Origin: Dipteris shenzhenensis
Lineage: Eukaryota > Polypodiophyta > Polypodiopsida > Gleicheniales
Length of the DNA: 64,000 bases
NCBI GenBank assembly: GCA_047967505.1
Contig: CM106540.1
Direction: 5' to 3' (one strand)
A program made the position numbers and the translations under genes. The notes beneath the pieces were generated by a model that saw nothing but the letters and a program-made list of their open reading frames with translations, was not told the origin of the DNA and did no database searches. The number at the start of each line of letters is the position of its first letter. The stretch's first letter is position 1. Of this stretch, positions 8,905 to 22,116 are shown piece by piece.

Positions 8905-11900
8905 GAAAGAAAGAAAGAAAGAAAGGTATATTAAACATCTACAAGAGGCCAAAGTGGCATATGAGTACATCTCTAACTGATGAAGTCTCATTAGTGAAAG
9001 AGAAAAAGACAATACTGGGTTAGAAATGAGGTGAAGAGAAAAACTCTATAGATATAAACTATCTGAGATATTGCTCTCTCTCGCTCATCCGAGTAAATCT
9101 ATCATGATGCTATGTAGGCTAGAGAGATCAGCACATCTTGGCAGATGCCTCCGATGCTGCACAATGATGGCCTGAATCTGTCTATGGAAAGGTTGGGACA
9201 TGGCGTGGGTAGTCAGGGATGCCGTGCCTGACTGATTGCAAGTGTTCTATGCAAAATGATCCCGCCTGAAGAGGATGGTGGTTGTTGGCGGCTGAGGGTG
9301 TCGGTGCAAAAACTAGTGCTGGTGTAGGTGGCACGATATCCGGCGAGGGACTACTCTGAAGAAATCATTGACGGATCCCTGGCTGGGTGGAGCGGGTCTA
9401 ACAGAGTTCCACTCTCTCAGGATGGCCTATCGGCGACGCTGAATCTCTAGTAGGAATAGACCCAAACATCTTTGATCCTCAAAACTCCATACCTGACACA
9501 AAGGCCCAAAACCCTCTCTGAACAAGCAATGATACCTCCCTCCGATGTCGTAGTAAATAGTGCATTTGCATATGTAATGCTCCTCTGTCTCAAGCTCTCT
9601 CCAACAAAGCTGGAATATCCACTGCTCTGCGTCCACACATGTCCATCTTCGAGTCTCTACCTGTAGCTGGCGCGATGAGGTCCGCAGCTGTCCGAAGGCC
9701 ACTCGTATGTCATGTGGAATAGGGGTATCCATGTAGCTCGGCCGTATGATGAACCTCTCAGTATCCAGTCTCAATATGTCCATCCTCGTCACTCGGTTCC
9801 GCTCTGAATGGCTGAGACCCAGGATGGGCAATCCAAGCTGTAATCGAACAGGGGGAGTCTATCAATTTGCATGCTATGCAGGCTCAACCATATGCTCATC
9901 TGGGAAAACCAACAGTCATCATCCCCTTTGGCTGCCAATTGTCTAGAGGATGTTAGTGCCAAACGGGGATACCGCTGCTGAGGGAGCTCCCAAATACTCT
10001 GTAAGAATGTCACTGCTTGAAAAAGTGCTTCTACTACCATTGGTGATGCTCCCAACTCAGCTCTGACAATCTCATGTGGGACCGATCCTTTGCTCTGAAT
10101 CTTGCATGATGTCATCATAACCAAAGGTCTCTCCATACGATCCCATCGTAGTATGTCCTCTCTGGAGTCTGGTCCAACCTGTCCGTCAAGATCCTGTTCT
10201 CTGGTATGGTAAAGACTCAGTCCCCAAATTGCTGCTCCATGTAAGAGTGTGGGTGCCACCATAGTATCAAAGAGCCATTATTTGGTGCATGGCTTCTGAA
10301 ACTGAATATGCGAACATTGTCTCTCTAGTGCCCCCAAAGCTGTATATGCTCATGTCAGCCTGGCCTCTGATGCTCCTCTCAGTTAGTACCGTGGTCCTGT
10401 GAAGGTAACCCCGAGAGAAACCTACTCTCGGACCAGTTCAATCACCTCTCCTACGAGGGTGAAACTGCAATCAAATTTGATGATCCATGCAGCTGAGAGC
10501 CTGAGGTGTTGAACACGATAGTTTGACACCTCATCAATATATTATCCAAACAGGTGGGTGATAACAGGCATCCCTGCTTTACTCCGATAGTGCTAACCAC
10601 CAAGTCGGACATCTCCCTGGGGGCCTGGATTCTGCCAGTCACGTTCTCATAGAATGTGTAAATCCCCCATTGCATAACCTTGGGTACACTGAAGTCTTGC
10701 AATCTCTGCATCAAACGAGCTCGTGGTATTGTATCAAAAGCTTTGCGGAAATCCACAAAGCAACAGTTGATCCTCCCTTTCCCACCTTCCCGTCCACGTG
10801 CTCGTCCCTCCTCAATGATGGCTTCGTGTCTCAAAATGTGATGCAGGGTAGTGAAGCCCCATCTAAAACTGGCATGTCCAGCTGCTCTCAAGTCTCTGTT
10901 CTCTGCCCAATCACTTAGTTTATGCTCGAGTATAGATCTACAAAATTTGGCCAAAAGATGGCCAATCATAATCGTGCGATAATTACTAGGAGACCTGGGA
11001 TCACCAACTTTTGAACAATGGCACTATCGTATGATCTGACCAACTGGAGGGAAAGCCCTCACAGATAGCTCTATTAAACATGCTTGTCAATAGAAGCACC
11101 ATACTCGACCCTGCATGTGTAAAATGCTCTACAACCAGTCCATCATGATCCTGTGCGTTCCCATTCTTCAAACGTATCGCATGTGAAGAAAGTACAGTGC
11201 GTTGAAACCGATGGGGTAGGCATGGGGGGCTGCCCTGGAACATCATACATGAATCTAGCATAATCATGCCATGTCTCTGGCTCTGTAATCGAGATCAGTA
11301 ACTGCCTCTCATGGAACATCCGCCATGCTTTCTTGCTGTCCTGCCCCAAGAACAGTTGGTATATCTCCGCCTCAAGCTTTGCTAGGTAGTCATGCTTAAT
11401 CTTTTGCACAAGGTGACGAAAGAGCGTCCTTGCCTGGCTGTGTGTACGGACACCAAGTGTAATCTGTCATTGCAGATGGGCCCAAGTTCCTCTGCACTCT
11501 CCATCGTACCAACCATTTTGTGGGACAATCAAGCGTGGGGGCACAACGGGAGGTACTGTATGTGGGAAAACGCGTGCTACTGGCTCATGTAATATCTCTG
11601 CCAAACGACTAGTGCATTCATCCAGTGATCCACTCATGTCTAGTGTTGGTAGGCTATCTTGTACCTCACAGCTGTATACATATGATGTCTCCTCAGTGAA
11701 GTGGTATCTTGGGAATTGGGAGGTGAAGGCCACTGCCTCTCTCATCTGTCCACATGCCGGAGTGAAAGACAAAATAGCATGGTCAGCTGCTGCCAGGCTA
11801 ATAGGTCTACCCGAGATCTCAAAGCTTTGTATATCTTGTATCACTATTGGTGATCGTATCGAATAATCAACCGTACTTGCCCCTCCTTTGTGATTCCACC
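8905..11900 (-). mobile_element. LINE family 1 relative, copy F, RT-deleted
   Basis: A longer copy of a related subfamily, with a (GAAA)n tail at 8905-8925. On the minus strand the order is: post-endonuclease linker (11467-11844), RT fingers (10451-11267 with NCCFVDFRKAFDTIPRARL and STIGVKQGCLLSP), thumb/connection (9789-10262) and zf-RVT (9427-9831: RELETEEHYICKCTIYYDIGG). In the RT, QGCLLSPTCLDNIL jumps straight to TIVFNTS, so the segment with the YADD catalytic box is deleted. Several frameshifts are also present. Confidence 0.7.
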
Positions 11901-12114
11901 ATGAGAGAGAGAGAGAGAGGGAGAGAGAGATTAACCTCCTCGTCGGGAGGTCTCATGGGCCTATGGAACTAAGTACATCAAGTGGAAATAACTCATACAA
12001 GCCTCGAAGGCTGAAATAAAAGGGTGCGCTAGGGCGCTATACCAAGATAAGGAGCTCAAGAGCTTATGCAAAACTTAAATACAAGCACAAATTGAAAGCC
12101 AAGGCTCGGAAGCC
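11901..12114. repeat. (GA)n and second copy of the short repeat
   Basis: A (GA)n tract (11902-11930) is followed by sequence matching 7735-7860. The repeat ends near 12100 where LINE copy H begins. Confidence 0.4.
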
Positions 12115-14595
12115 GAAACCCTGCACCTTATTGGCTCTCCAGTGGGCTGCAAGGATATCCCGAATCTGCATTTGTCGAGCTGTCGTCGACTATCAACACC
12201 ATCACACCCATTCAGAAGGCAGGAGATCCCATGAGCCCGAAAAACTACAGGACCATTATGATTGGGCATGTCATGTCCAAGATCTATGCATCAATACTCG
12301 ACATAGAGGTCAGCAGATTCACATAGATGCAGGGGCTCAGGGCCGAGGGCTAGACAAGATTTTGACGTGATCACGAGACCATGGATCACATACTTGCACT
12401 CAGAGGGATCATAGAGGAGGCCAGGTTGCGGAAACAGAGAGTATATTGTTGCTTTGTGGATTTCCGCAAAGCCTTTGACATGGTCCCACGAGCCCTCCTC
12501 ATCAGACGCCTACAGACATGTGGGTATGACCAAGAAAGAGATCATATGGGCTGTTATGGGCCATGGCACTCTATGAGAGAGTCTCAGGTAGAGTTCGGAC
12601 AGGTGCTGGATGGACGGATGAGATTATGAGCACCATTGGGGTCAAACACGGTTGCCCACTGTCAACCACCTTATTTGGCCTCTACATGGACGAGCTCGAG
12701 ACCTTTATGGGATCACTAGGAGGGATTGGTTGCTCTCTTGCGGGCACGTTGATTAAGATACTCTTATATCCGGATGACGTGGTTTTGATGTCCTCATCTG
12801 TTGAAGGCCTCCAGCGACATTTGGATATACTACAGGTTTTTTGTAAGTCACATGATCTGAAGGTCAAACTTGGCAAGAGCAAGGTAATGATCTTCAACAC
12901 ATCTCGAGCCGTGATGCGCAGTGAGCAGTTCACATTTGATGGATCACTGGTTGAGATCGTCTCCTCATATACCTATTTGGGCGTCGTCTTGTCTAGCCCG
13001 ATTTTCACGATGAGACCATTGATGCAGGCCCGTTTGAGCCGGGGATATGCCTCACTTGCTCACTTGGAGAGACAATGGTTCCACTCACACTTTCAGGACC
13101 CTCGGACCAAGGCTCTTCTTTTTGACTCCTTGGTTCGACCAGCAAGCATGTACGACAGTCCTTGTTTGGGGGCCGGATCTCTCAAACACAGAGTGGGATA
13201 GGGTGGGGCGATTACAGATCCTCTTGCTCTGGTGGATGATCCGAAGCAAGCCATCAGTGCCACATCACATCATTTAGGTCGAGTTCGGCGCGTCCCCACA
13301 GCAGGTAGATGTGGCATTCTAAACCATTACCTATCTACACCGCGTCAGACAGTATGGGTCCAGTACAACGAAGTGACACAGGTTGCTTTGGTCGGCTTTA
13401 TCTTCATCCATGGGCCTCGTAGATGGTGGGGATGAGAGAGGTTGGTATGCCCAGACACATAGGTGGTTTGAGAGATGGGGGTTTCACATAGACAGGCTGC
13501 CTTCCTTTCAGTATAGCTTAGATGCTCCATCTGTCCCATTGGGATACCATGAGGTCAACCAGGTCATTCGAGAAGATCTACTACAGTTACACACATTTAG
13601 GACTTGGTTGGAGAAGAGAGAGCTTCTGGTGAAGCTCAATTTCTACAGAGACCACTGTTTGCACATCTCTGAGGAGGGTTTCATTGTCCCACCAGAGTAC
13701 ACTCGGATCCACCTGCCACACTCACTGAGGATCTCTATCGGGCAGTTTCAAGTTTCATTACACTGACTCTATATTGAGAGTGGGCGAGCTGAGGGGATAC
13801 CGAGGGGGATACACATATGCACGTTATGTGATCGATGGGAGGTGGAGTCAGAGGAGCACTTCACGTTCAGATGCCCCATGTACTACGAGATCTGCGGTTG
13901 ATACCATTGCGTTTTTAGGGACGGTTTTGGGCCATTATCTAGACTTCTCTCATACCTAGAGCAGGGATGCCTCGCCGCCTTCATCCATGAGGTGATTTGC
14001 TATAGGGAGCACTTACTCAGGACGCAGAGACAGTCGTCAAACAGGACCCGTTCCCTCTCGGGGCAGGAAGAGTTCTTCTAGTCATGCGCACGTGCCCTAC
14101 AGTCACTGATAGTAGATGGAGCAGAGACCTAGAGCTTGAGGCACGCCGCTCTTGACAACGGACGGACATGCAGGTCACACTGAGCGACCTCCCATCCTTG
14201 TTTAGGCCTTGGGGCTCGGCCCATAGGGGTTACTATAGCCCTGGTCAGGAGCAGAGTCATTGCCAGGAGACCAAGACGGGCGGCACCCACAGATAGTCGC
14301 CAGCGCTCCATCACTGGTTACATATCAGTATCCCCTTGACACACACATACCTCTGTGGGGCCGCTTGCATGTATCGGTGCTAGCTAGCCCTGATGGTGAT
14401 TGATCGGAGTATGAGGATGATGATGATGTCACTACTGATGATATGACTATGTACTACTTAGCACTTAGCATTCAGCATGGGTGATGATGCTCGTTTAGTA
14501 GCTCCACCCTTTCTGCTTTATTTGTATCCGTTTTCTATGAGTCCCATAGACCCATCGGTCTTTCAAAGACTTTAATAAACTTTCTTTCTTTCTTT
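12115..14595 (+). mobile_element. LINE family 1, copy H (RT to 3' end)
   Basis: This is the best-kept RT of the family. Motifs in order: KAGDPMSPKNYRTIMIGHVM; after a frame break, VYCCFVDFRKAFDMVPRALLIRRLQ; STIGVKHGCPLS; the catalytic box as LLYPDDVVLM (YPDD instead of YADD); LKVKLGKSKVMIFNTSRAV; SSYTYLGVVLS. The C-terminal zinc-binding domain at about 13790-13900 reads CTLCDRWEVESEEHFTFRCPMYYE. The 3' UTR has a GAT-rich tract and ends at 14540-14595 with the hairpin, AATAAAC and (TTTC)n. The 5' end is truncated; frameshifts lie near 12340, 12540 and 13190. It is inactive because of these breaks. Confidence 0.8.
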
Positions 14596-17500
14596 GTTTC
14601 TCTCATCTTATGGGTAGGCCCTATTAGACCTTGGCAGGATGCATGATCTCATTATCTATAATGGTCTCAACAGATGGCTCGCGCCTCGGGTGGTTTCACA
14701 TGCTTCCCACATGGGGGAGGTTCTAGCGTTGCTGATTACATCATGGGATCCCTTGCCTTCACATCACGCATCACCGATTTCACTGTAGCACCTCTTCCTC
14801 CAGGGGCTGATCACACTTATCTTTTCTTTAGCATTTCCACTCCTTGCCGTTGCACAGCACCTTCCACCCCACTGAGTTCTTACTCCACCTATCATGATAT
14901 ATGCTTCGACCGTGACCACTCACCTACTTACTCTGTCCGTCTGTACATACTTCCTACTTACATTGGCTTCATACTCCTATTAGAGGACCGTGCTGCCCTG
15001 ATCACCCGCTCACTACACGAGGCTGCCCTTCATGCTTTCCCTCACACCACTTACTCCACATGCCCACCACCTCTTGGGACCGTACCCTGTAATAATTGGT
15101 ACGATGAAGAGTGTAAGGCTTTACGCCATCAGCTCAGATTCGAAACCAAAAACAGCCTTTCGAGTGAACTAGAGACGCTACGCGAGTATCGTCGGCTGGT
15201 ACGTAGGAAGAAAATTATTTCGTTCGCTGGAACGAGGAGGAACTACTTAACATTTTGTTTAGTAACAACTCTAAAGACTTCCGGCGAAGATTTTTAGAGG
15301 GACGGTCCCCCTCACCACTCACCGACACTCAGGTCTGGTATAACTATGCACACACATTATATGACATCCAAAACCAGCCAGCCCCTGACCTCTCACATAT
15401 GCCACGCCTCACATCCTGCACCCTCTTCACTACGGGGGGAGTGAAGGATGCTGTAATGAAATTGCATAATGACCGAGTGAAGGATCATGAGGGGCTATAC
15501 ACTGAGCTCATTGCATATGGGATTAACCTCCTAGCTCTGATCTTAGCAAAGCTATTTAATGAAGCCGCCTATTTGGGGTTTCCACGCACCTGGACTATTA
15601 ACACTATTTCACCCATCCACAAGGCAGGGGATCCCATGAGCCCGGAGAATTACAGGACCATTATGATTGGACATGTTATGTCCAAGATCTATGCATCAGT
15701 GCTTGATTATGAAGTCAGTAGGTTTGCGGAGTGTAGCAGCAAGACATGCTGGATTCCGACGTGATCATGGCACCATGGATCACATTCTCACGCTCAGGTG
15801 TATCATCGAGGAGGCGAGGGCATAGAAGCAGAGGGTTTACTGTTGCTTTGCCTACATGATTTAGGTTATGACCAAGAGATCATTTGGGCTGTCATGGCAC
15901 TTTATGAGAGAGTCGTAGACAGGGTCCGAGCAGGATCTGGGTGGACAGACGAGATCATGAGCACTATTGGGGTCAAAAAGGGGTGTCCTTTATCACCTAC
16001 CTTGTTTGGCCTTTACATAGATGAGCTCGAGACAGTGATGTAGACACTAGGAGGGGATGGTTGCTTTCTTGCTGGCACGTTGATCCAGATATTGCTTTAC
16101 GCAGATGATGTGGCTCTTCTATCTTTCTTTGTAGAGGGACTCCAGAGACACCTTGACACACTTCAGTCCTTTTGTGAGTCTCATGATCTGAAGATCAACC
16201 TAGGTAAAACCAAGGTTATGATCTTCAATACATCTTGAGCCGTCATGCGCCAGGAGCAGTTCACGTTTGATGGCTCACCTGTTGAGATAGTTTCATCGTA
16301 CACGTACCTTGGGGTTGTCTTCTTCAGACCCATCTCCACTATGAGACCTGCGATGTAGGAACGTTGGGCAGAGCATACACTTCATTGGCCAGACTAGAGA
16401 GGCAGTGCTTCCGCTCGCACTTTCAAGATCCATGGACCAAGGGGCTGCTCTTTGACTCCTTGGTCTGCCCAGCGGGAATGTATGGCAGTCCTTGTTGGGG
16501 GCCAGACTTATCGGATACAGAGTAGGTCGGGTGGAACGGCTACAGGTTCTCATGCTATCACGGATGATTCACAATAAGCCATCTGTTCCTTACCAGATCA
16601 TTCAGGCTGAGTTTGGGTCATCTCCATTACAGCTAGATGCTGCATTTCAGGTTATCACATATCGGTACCGAGTCAGAGAGTATGGGGATTAATCCTCCGG
16701 ATGCAGCAAGCTGCCATGGCTAGCATTGTCTTCCTATATGACACTCTCAGCAGGGGGTGACTAGAGATGTTGGTATGCACGCACAAAGAGATGGTTTGAG
16801 GGACTGGGGCTCCACACGGACAGACTCCCTCCCTTCCAGTACAATATGGACGCTCTGTTTTCTCCCCTCATGTCACACGATGCTAACTAGGTAATCCGTG
16901 AGGATCTCTATAGCTACACATTCCGGACTTGGTTGGGACTGAGCGAACTCCCAGTGAAGTAGCTTCTATAGAGATCATTGTTTACATATCACAGAGGAGG
17001 GTTTCATTGACCCACCAGGATACATGCAGATCCACTTACCCCACTCACTGAGGATCTCTATTGGGTAGTTTCGGGTCTCTTCACATAGACTTCGTATCGA
17101 GAGCGGCAGAGCAGAGCGCCTATCCAGGGAGAGGCGCTTATGCACATTATGTGACATGCAGGAGGTTGGGACGGACGAGCACTTCATCTTCAGGTGTCCT
17201 GTTTACTATGAGATCCGAGGGCATCTCTATTGCCTCTCCAGAGATAGCTATGGGGTTTTGTCCCAATTCCTCTCTTATCCAGATCAGAGATGCTTGGCAG
17301 GCTTCATTCATGACGCAGTCTGGCACCGCGAGAGGATACTTTGATCACGGAGATAGGAGCATATCTCTTCCTTGGCAGGCCCCTCTTAGAGCTCTATCAT
17401 AGAGTTCTTTCAGCCATATCACCTGGACTCCCCCGAGATGAGACCTCAACATGATTGGGACCCAGAGCCAGTGACTCGATAGCTCAGACAGATGACGGGC

Positions 17501-17800
17501 ACACATATTACACTTGGGGATATTCCCTCCATGTTTCGCATTGTAGCCCTTGTTAGGCGTAGAGCTATGACCAAGAGACGTCATAGGACCGCACCCTCGA
17601 GTGGTCGACAACACTGTATCGTTGACTTCATGCTTCCAGTGCCTCATCCACCCTTGATGTCTTGATGATGATGATGATGATGATGCTAGTGATGATGATG
17701 TGACTGATATGTAGTCGACCACCGACATGACTCTGTTGTACGTAGTATTAAGTACTACCATTCTGCCTTTTTTTTTTGCATTCGGCATTGGGATCTCACG
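14596..17800 (+). mobile_element. LINE family 1, copy I (endonuclease to 3' UTR)
   Basis: It begins directly after the TTTC tail of copy H. The endonuclease C-terminus (14674 onward: GGFTCFPHGGGSSVADYIMG, GADHTYLFFS) leads to a linker, RT (frames at 15255-15764 and 15798-16043, NYRTIMIGHVMSKIYASVLDYEVS), a kept YADD box (LLYADDVALLS near 16090), the thumb, and the zinc domain near 17130-17220 (CDMQEVGTDEHFIFRCPVYYEI). Stops TAG near 16040 and TGA near 16237 are shared with copy A. The 3' UTR keeps a GAT-rich tract near 17660; the terminal tail is not clearly seen. Confidence 0.75.
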
Positions 17801-18152
17801 TGCATAAGATGATGGATTTGAGGGGAAATAGCACACCACAATAAATATTGGTCGTGCATTTGGGAGCTTGACTCGTATCCATATATGTCGTGCATGTTGG
17901 ACATATCATAGCCAAAGAGTGTGTTGATGTGATGTGTTCGTGTGTATTACTAGTAGATCTAGTACTAGTTTATGTGTGAGTGCCACGTGTCACTATGGGA
18001 CTTATCCCATATGCACTTGGTGCAAGTGTGTGAGTGTGTTGCTTATATAAGGCTTGTAGTCATGTTATACTTGATGAATGAAAGCGTTCACGATTTCTAC
18101 ATTTGTGTATCACTTCTTCACTCCCTAGCATCTCTCTCTCTCTCACACACAC

Positions 18153-19086
18153 AGTTTTTTTTTGGTAATATCCAGTGCAGTATATTTATATGCTCATAAA
18201 TTTACATGATGGGAGGTCTCCGAAATGGAGAGTATCCCAAAGATCAGAAACATAAAAAGAAAAGCTCTATGCAAGAGGATCCATATCACCCTCATGGCAG
18301 GCATTATATAAGGATTGCCGCAATGAGGCTCGGAAAGATTCATATGACTTGTGAATCTGCCGACCCAAGTATGCCAAATTATGCTCACTCCAGATTGTCC
18401 AAAGAGCCCAATATCTCACCCAAGAGAGAAATAGTGAGTATTGAGACAAAGACCTCATAAATCTGCCAAAGAGCCAGAAATGTTTCCCAAATCTGTGACT
18501 CGAGAAACGGAGCCGAAGATAATCTGAAATTCTCCTGAGGAGGATCCTAGAACACGGGCAGTGCCAAAGCAAATGAAGAACAGTCTCTGAAGGAGCCTGA
18601 CATCTTAAACATGTGGATGGTGCAATGCGACGTTTAGCGAGTGTGACCCCCACTGGCAATGTGCTTGTCATACATCTCCAAAGAAAAAGTCTTTGTTTCA
18701 ATGGCATTTTACACTTCCATAACATCCCGAGATTCTTCCGCCACCATGAGAGGGGCTTCCTTATATGCCACAGAGAATTAGCATATTGCTGAATCCATGG
18801 AGCAGGCTGAAGAAGCCTATAGGCTTTGATGGAGGTTAAGGCAGGAAGAGGAACAGGATGAGTGCATGTAGCAGAGGGTTGCAATTGCCAATCCGTAAGC
18901 CTGTCTGTGTCAGCCACAGGAGGAACAGGTAGAAAAGGATGTAATAAATCAGCAATTTTCTTCCATATAGACCTATGATGCATTCCCAATGCATAGGAAG
19001 CAGTGGCCTGAGGAAAAGATAAGACATAGCCCTGATCATCTACCACATCATGTATGTATCTAATTCCCAATTTCATGTATGTATCT
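18153..19086 (-). mobile_element. L1-type LINE copy J, 5'-truncated
   Basis: The poly(A) end (T run at 18153-18161) abuts a CT/CA microsatellite. The minus strand carries one open 269-residue stretch (18267-19076) with the C-terminal zf-RVT region: WWRKNLGMLWKCKMPLKQRLFLWR, then CLRCQAPSETVLHLLWHCPCSR. Upstream parts of the element are absent; it ends at 19076-19086. Confidence 0.8.
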
Positions 19087-19177
19087 CTCTCTCACACACT
19101 TTTTTTGTGAGAAGAAATCTTTTTTTGCTGTAAAATAATTACATTCATAGTTACTTCGAAAAAGGAGTAACTATTAC

Positions 19178-20478
19178 TCAACTAAAGATCTCAGTATAAG
19201 CTGTATACACATCCTGATCAATCAAACGAGTCTGAACACAATCATAGAATGATTGCTGCAGAGATCGTTTGAAAAAAATAAAGGATGAAAAAAGTGGATC
19301 ACCAAAGACTCTATGATTTCTGTCCATCCATAAAGTCCATAGTGCCCAGTAGCGTACCCATACAAAAAATAAGTCAAAACCCTGTCTCGCTGGATGAAAA
19401 CCAAACAACCAGAAAAGCCTGCCAAATGTAACAGTAGGAAATCTCGCTCGAAGCCTCTGTCGGATGAGAGCGATGAAGTCACAAGTATGTGGACATAACC
19501 AAAAGATGTGCATGACAGATTCAGTAGGGTGTAAGCATCTGTGATAAACAACCGGAGCAATATGTCTGTGTGCAAGTAGCTGACCAGATGGGAAAATGCC
19601 AAGCAGGACTCGCCAAAGGAAAAGCTGTTGTCGAAGAGGGATTTGGTAATGCAAAGGAGACGCAGCCTTTTTCTCCACCACTTTAGTGGGCAATCCATAT
19701 GCCAAACAGTATTTGCTCTTTCAGCAATCCAAGGCGGAAATAATAGCACTTTATACAGTGATGGCACTGTGATATGTGAGAACTTCAAGGGACGGGCTGA
19801 AGAGGAGGAAGAGCGTAAAATCCAATCCTCAAGCCTATTCTGAAGTTCCAAGCGAGGTATCGGCAAAAACGGTTGAAGCATTGCTGAAATCCTATGCCAT
19901 AAAGGACGATAATGAGCTCCCAAACCGTATTTGCTGGCAGCCATAGAAAAAGATAAAAGTGTGCCATCATCCTGAAGTACATATGCCACAGATGTAATGC
20001 CTTTAAAGGAGAGAAAATAAGAACGTCTTGGTTCTTGAATGGCCAAAGAAGGATGGAATACTTTAGACCAATAAAGATTCTCAGCCCTCAAAGAGTTTCC
20101 CGACAAAGAATCTCGACCATGCCATTCTAAGTGGGATAAGATATGTTTCCAATCGAGAAGTAGGCGAGAAACAAAAGGGCAGCCTGTGATTGTGGCTTGG
20201 ATAGAGCCAAATATGAAATCCCACTGAGTAGGCTGCCAATGCCCAAAGGCAGAAGTATGAATATGTAATAAGAGAGAGCGGATCATGAAAGCCCAAGGCT
20301 GATCTCTTTGCATAAACTGCAACATCATTTTTCCTCTGTGAGCAAGTAAATGCATTTGAATATTGAGAATGTTTAGACCCCCGTGCATCTTTGGAGAACA
20401 GAGACGATGCATAGAGAGTAATCTGAGACTTTTCTTGCCATTTTTTGCACACCAGAAAATTTCCATGATAGCTGACAT
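19178..20478 (-). pseudogene. LINE copy K ORF2, C-terminal part with zf-RVT
   Basis: This part follows the RT after an in-frame TAG near 20485. It starts FMSAIMEIFWCAKNGKKSLR and continues KMHGGLNILNIQMHLLAHRG. A frameshift near 19660-19680 moves the reading to the frame of 19178-19705, which contains PLRQQLFLWRVLLGIFPSG, the zinc ligands CLHPTESVMHIFWLCPH, and a Trp-rich segment (FVWVRYWALWTLWMDRN). The zf-RVT domain is typical of plant L1 LINEs. Confidence 0.8.
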
Positions 20479-20490
20479 AAAGGAATTCAG

Positions 20491-22116
20491 CTATGCCTTA
20501 GTGAACATAATGAGAGGCAGATAAAATTGTATGTATGCTATCAAAATGGATTGTGTGATTTGCAAGCGAACATGCAGTGGCCAAGTTGCAAGCTTCCAAT
20601 ATTGAAGTTTTGCCCTCAACTTTGTCAACACCCAATCAGTTTGTTGGGAACGGGTGAGTTTCCAACCTAGAGGATAGCCAAGATGTCGAATAAATTGAGA
20701 AGTGGGGACAATTTCCCTAGGCCACAGAAGACTGTGCCATTCCTGTTCATGCAACGGCAACAATTTGGATTTCTGAAAATTTACCCGAAGACCAGCAGCC
20801 AATCCATATGTAGAAAGAGCTTGCATAATCATGGACAGATCACTTCGAGTATTTTTTGGAGTAAAGAATGAATCATCAGCATATGCCTGAGCGATCATGC
20901 TGCGACTGCCAGCAATCTCCAAACCATGCAATTGGTCAGTATCCAAAAGGTGGTCCAGATATTGAAGCATTGGATGAGTGGCTATGGCAAAAAGTAAAGC
21001 ACTTAGGGGACATCCTTGCCTAACAGAATAACCAAGAGTCCAGGATGTAGAAATATCCCCTGAAAGTATGCAGGCAGCTTGACTATCTTGATATAACCAA
21101 GTGATGACTTGCTGCATTTTTGTGCCAAATCCCAATGCCTGCATAGTCGATGAAATAAAATCCCACTTAACAGTATCAAAGGCTTTGGCAATATCAACTT
21201 GCAATAATAAAACATCCTGCTGCGTGTATTTGGCATATTCAATTCCAACATAGGCATTAGCAATGTTATCTGTGATATGCCTACGCGGGACAAAACCATA
21301 TTGAGCAGGATGCAATCCATCATGTAAAAACCCTTTTAGCCGATCGACAATCATTTTTGTAGTGACTTTGTAAATGATTGGCATAAGGGTGATAGGTCTC
21401 CAGTCTGCCAAAGATTCACAAATTTGTTTTTTTGGAAGGAGTTTAACATGACCTCTTTTCCATGTGTCTGGCATTTTCTGATTTTGCCATGCAGCATTCA
21501 CCATATGTAGCAATGTATGCTTCAAAAGAGGCCAATATTCTAGAAAAAACTCAACTGTAAGACCATCCCATCCTGGAGATTTCCATCTGCCGCAAGATTT
21601 GATTGCATCTGACAGTTCTCTCTCAGTAAAAGGTTCCTCCAATTCCAAAGCTTGAGTAGTGGAAATAATGGGAGAAACATGCTGCAACAGTAAATTTCTT
21701 GCAATCAAAGCTTGCTGTGAGGGAGGAACTGTAGAACCAAATTGTTGAGAGAAATGATGCACACAAACAGAAGCAAGCTGTGACCGCGAGGTGGTCCATG
21801 ATCCATCAGGCATAAGCACCCTACAAATTTCTGTTTTTAATCTCCTCTGATGCACGCTTTTGAAAAATTCTTTGGAAGAGCAGCCTTTATCTGTAAAGGC
21901 TCTTTGTTTGGCTTTAGTCTCCCATTTAGCCAGTTTTCTGTGATCATTGAGTTTAAGACAATGTCTGGCCTGGCATAGTGTTGTTTGCTCATGCAGGGGC
22001 AACGAACGAAGATGGCTGAGTTCAGTGAGATCCTGGCAAGTGAGTTTAGTCTGAGCAATACTTTCCCTCAGAGTCTTCATGTAGGACTTGCCATAACCTC
22101 TTATTACAACTTGCAT
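20491..22116 (-). pseudogene. LINE copy K ORF2, reverse transcriptase
   Basis: This single open stretch of 541 residues contains a complete RT domain that would copy element RNA at the nicked target. In order: [111 protein letters not shown] (YADD catalytic box) and LRVNFQKSKLLPL. It ends LPLIMFTKA at a single in-frame TAG. The reading frame is joined to the endonuclease upstream except for a 20-bp tandem duplication at about 22098-22139 that shifts the frame. Confidence 0.85.
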
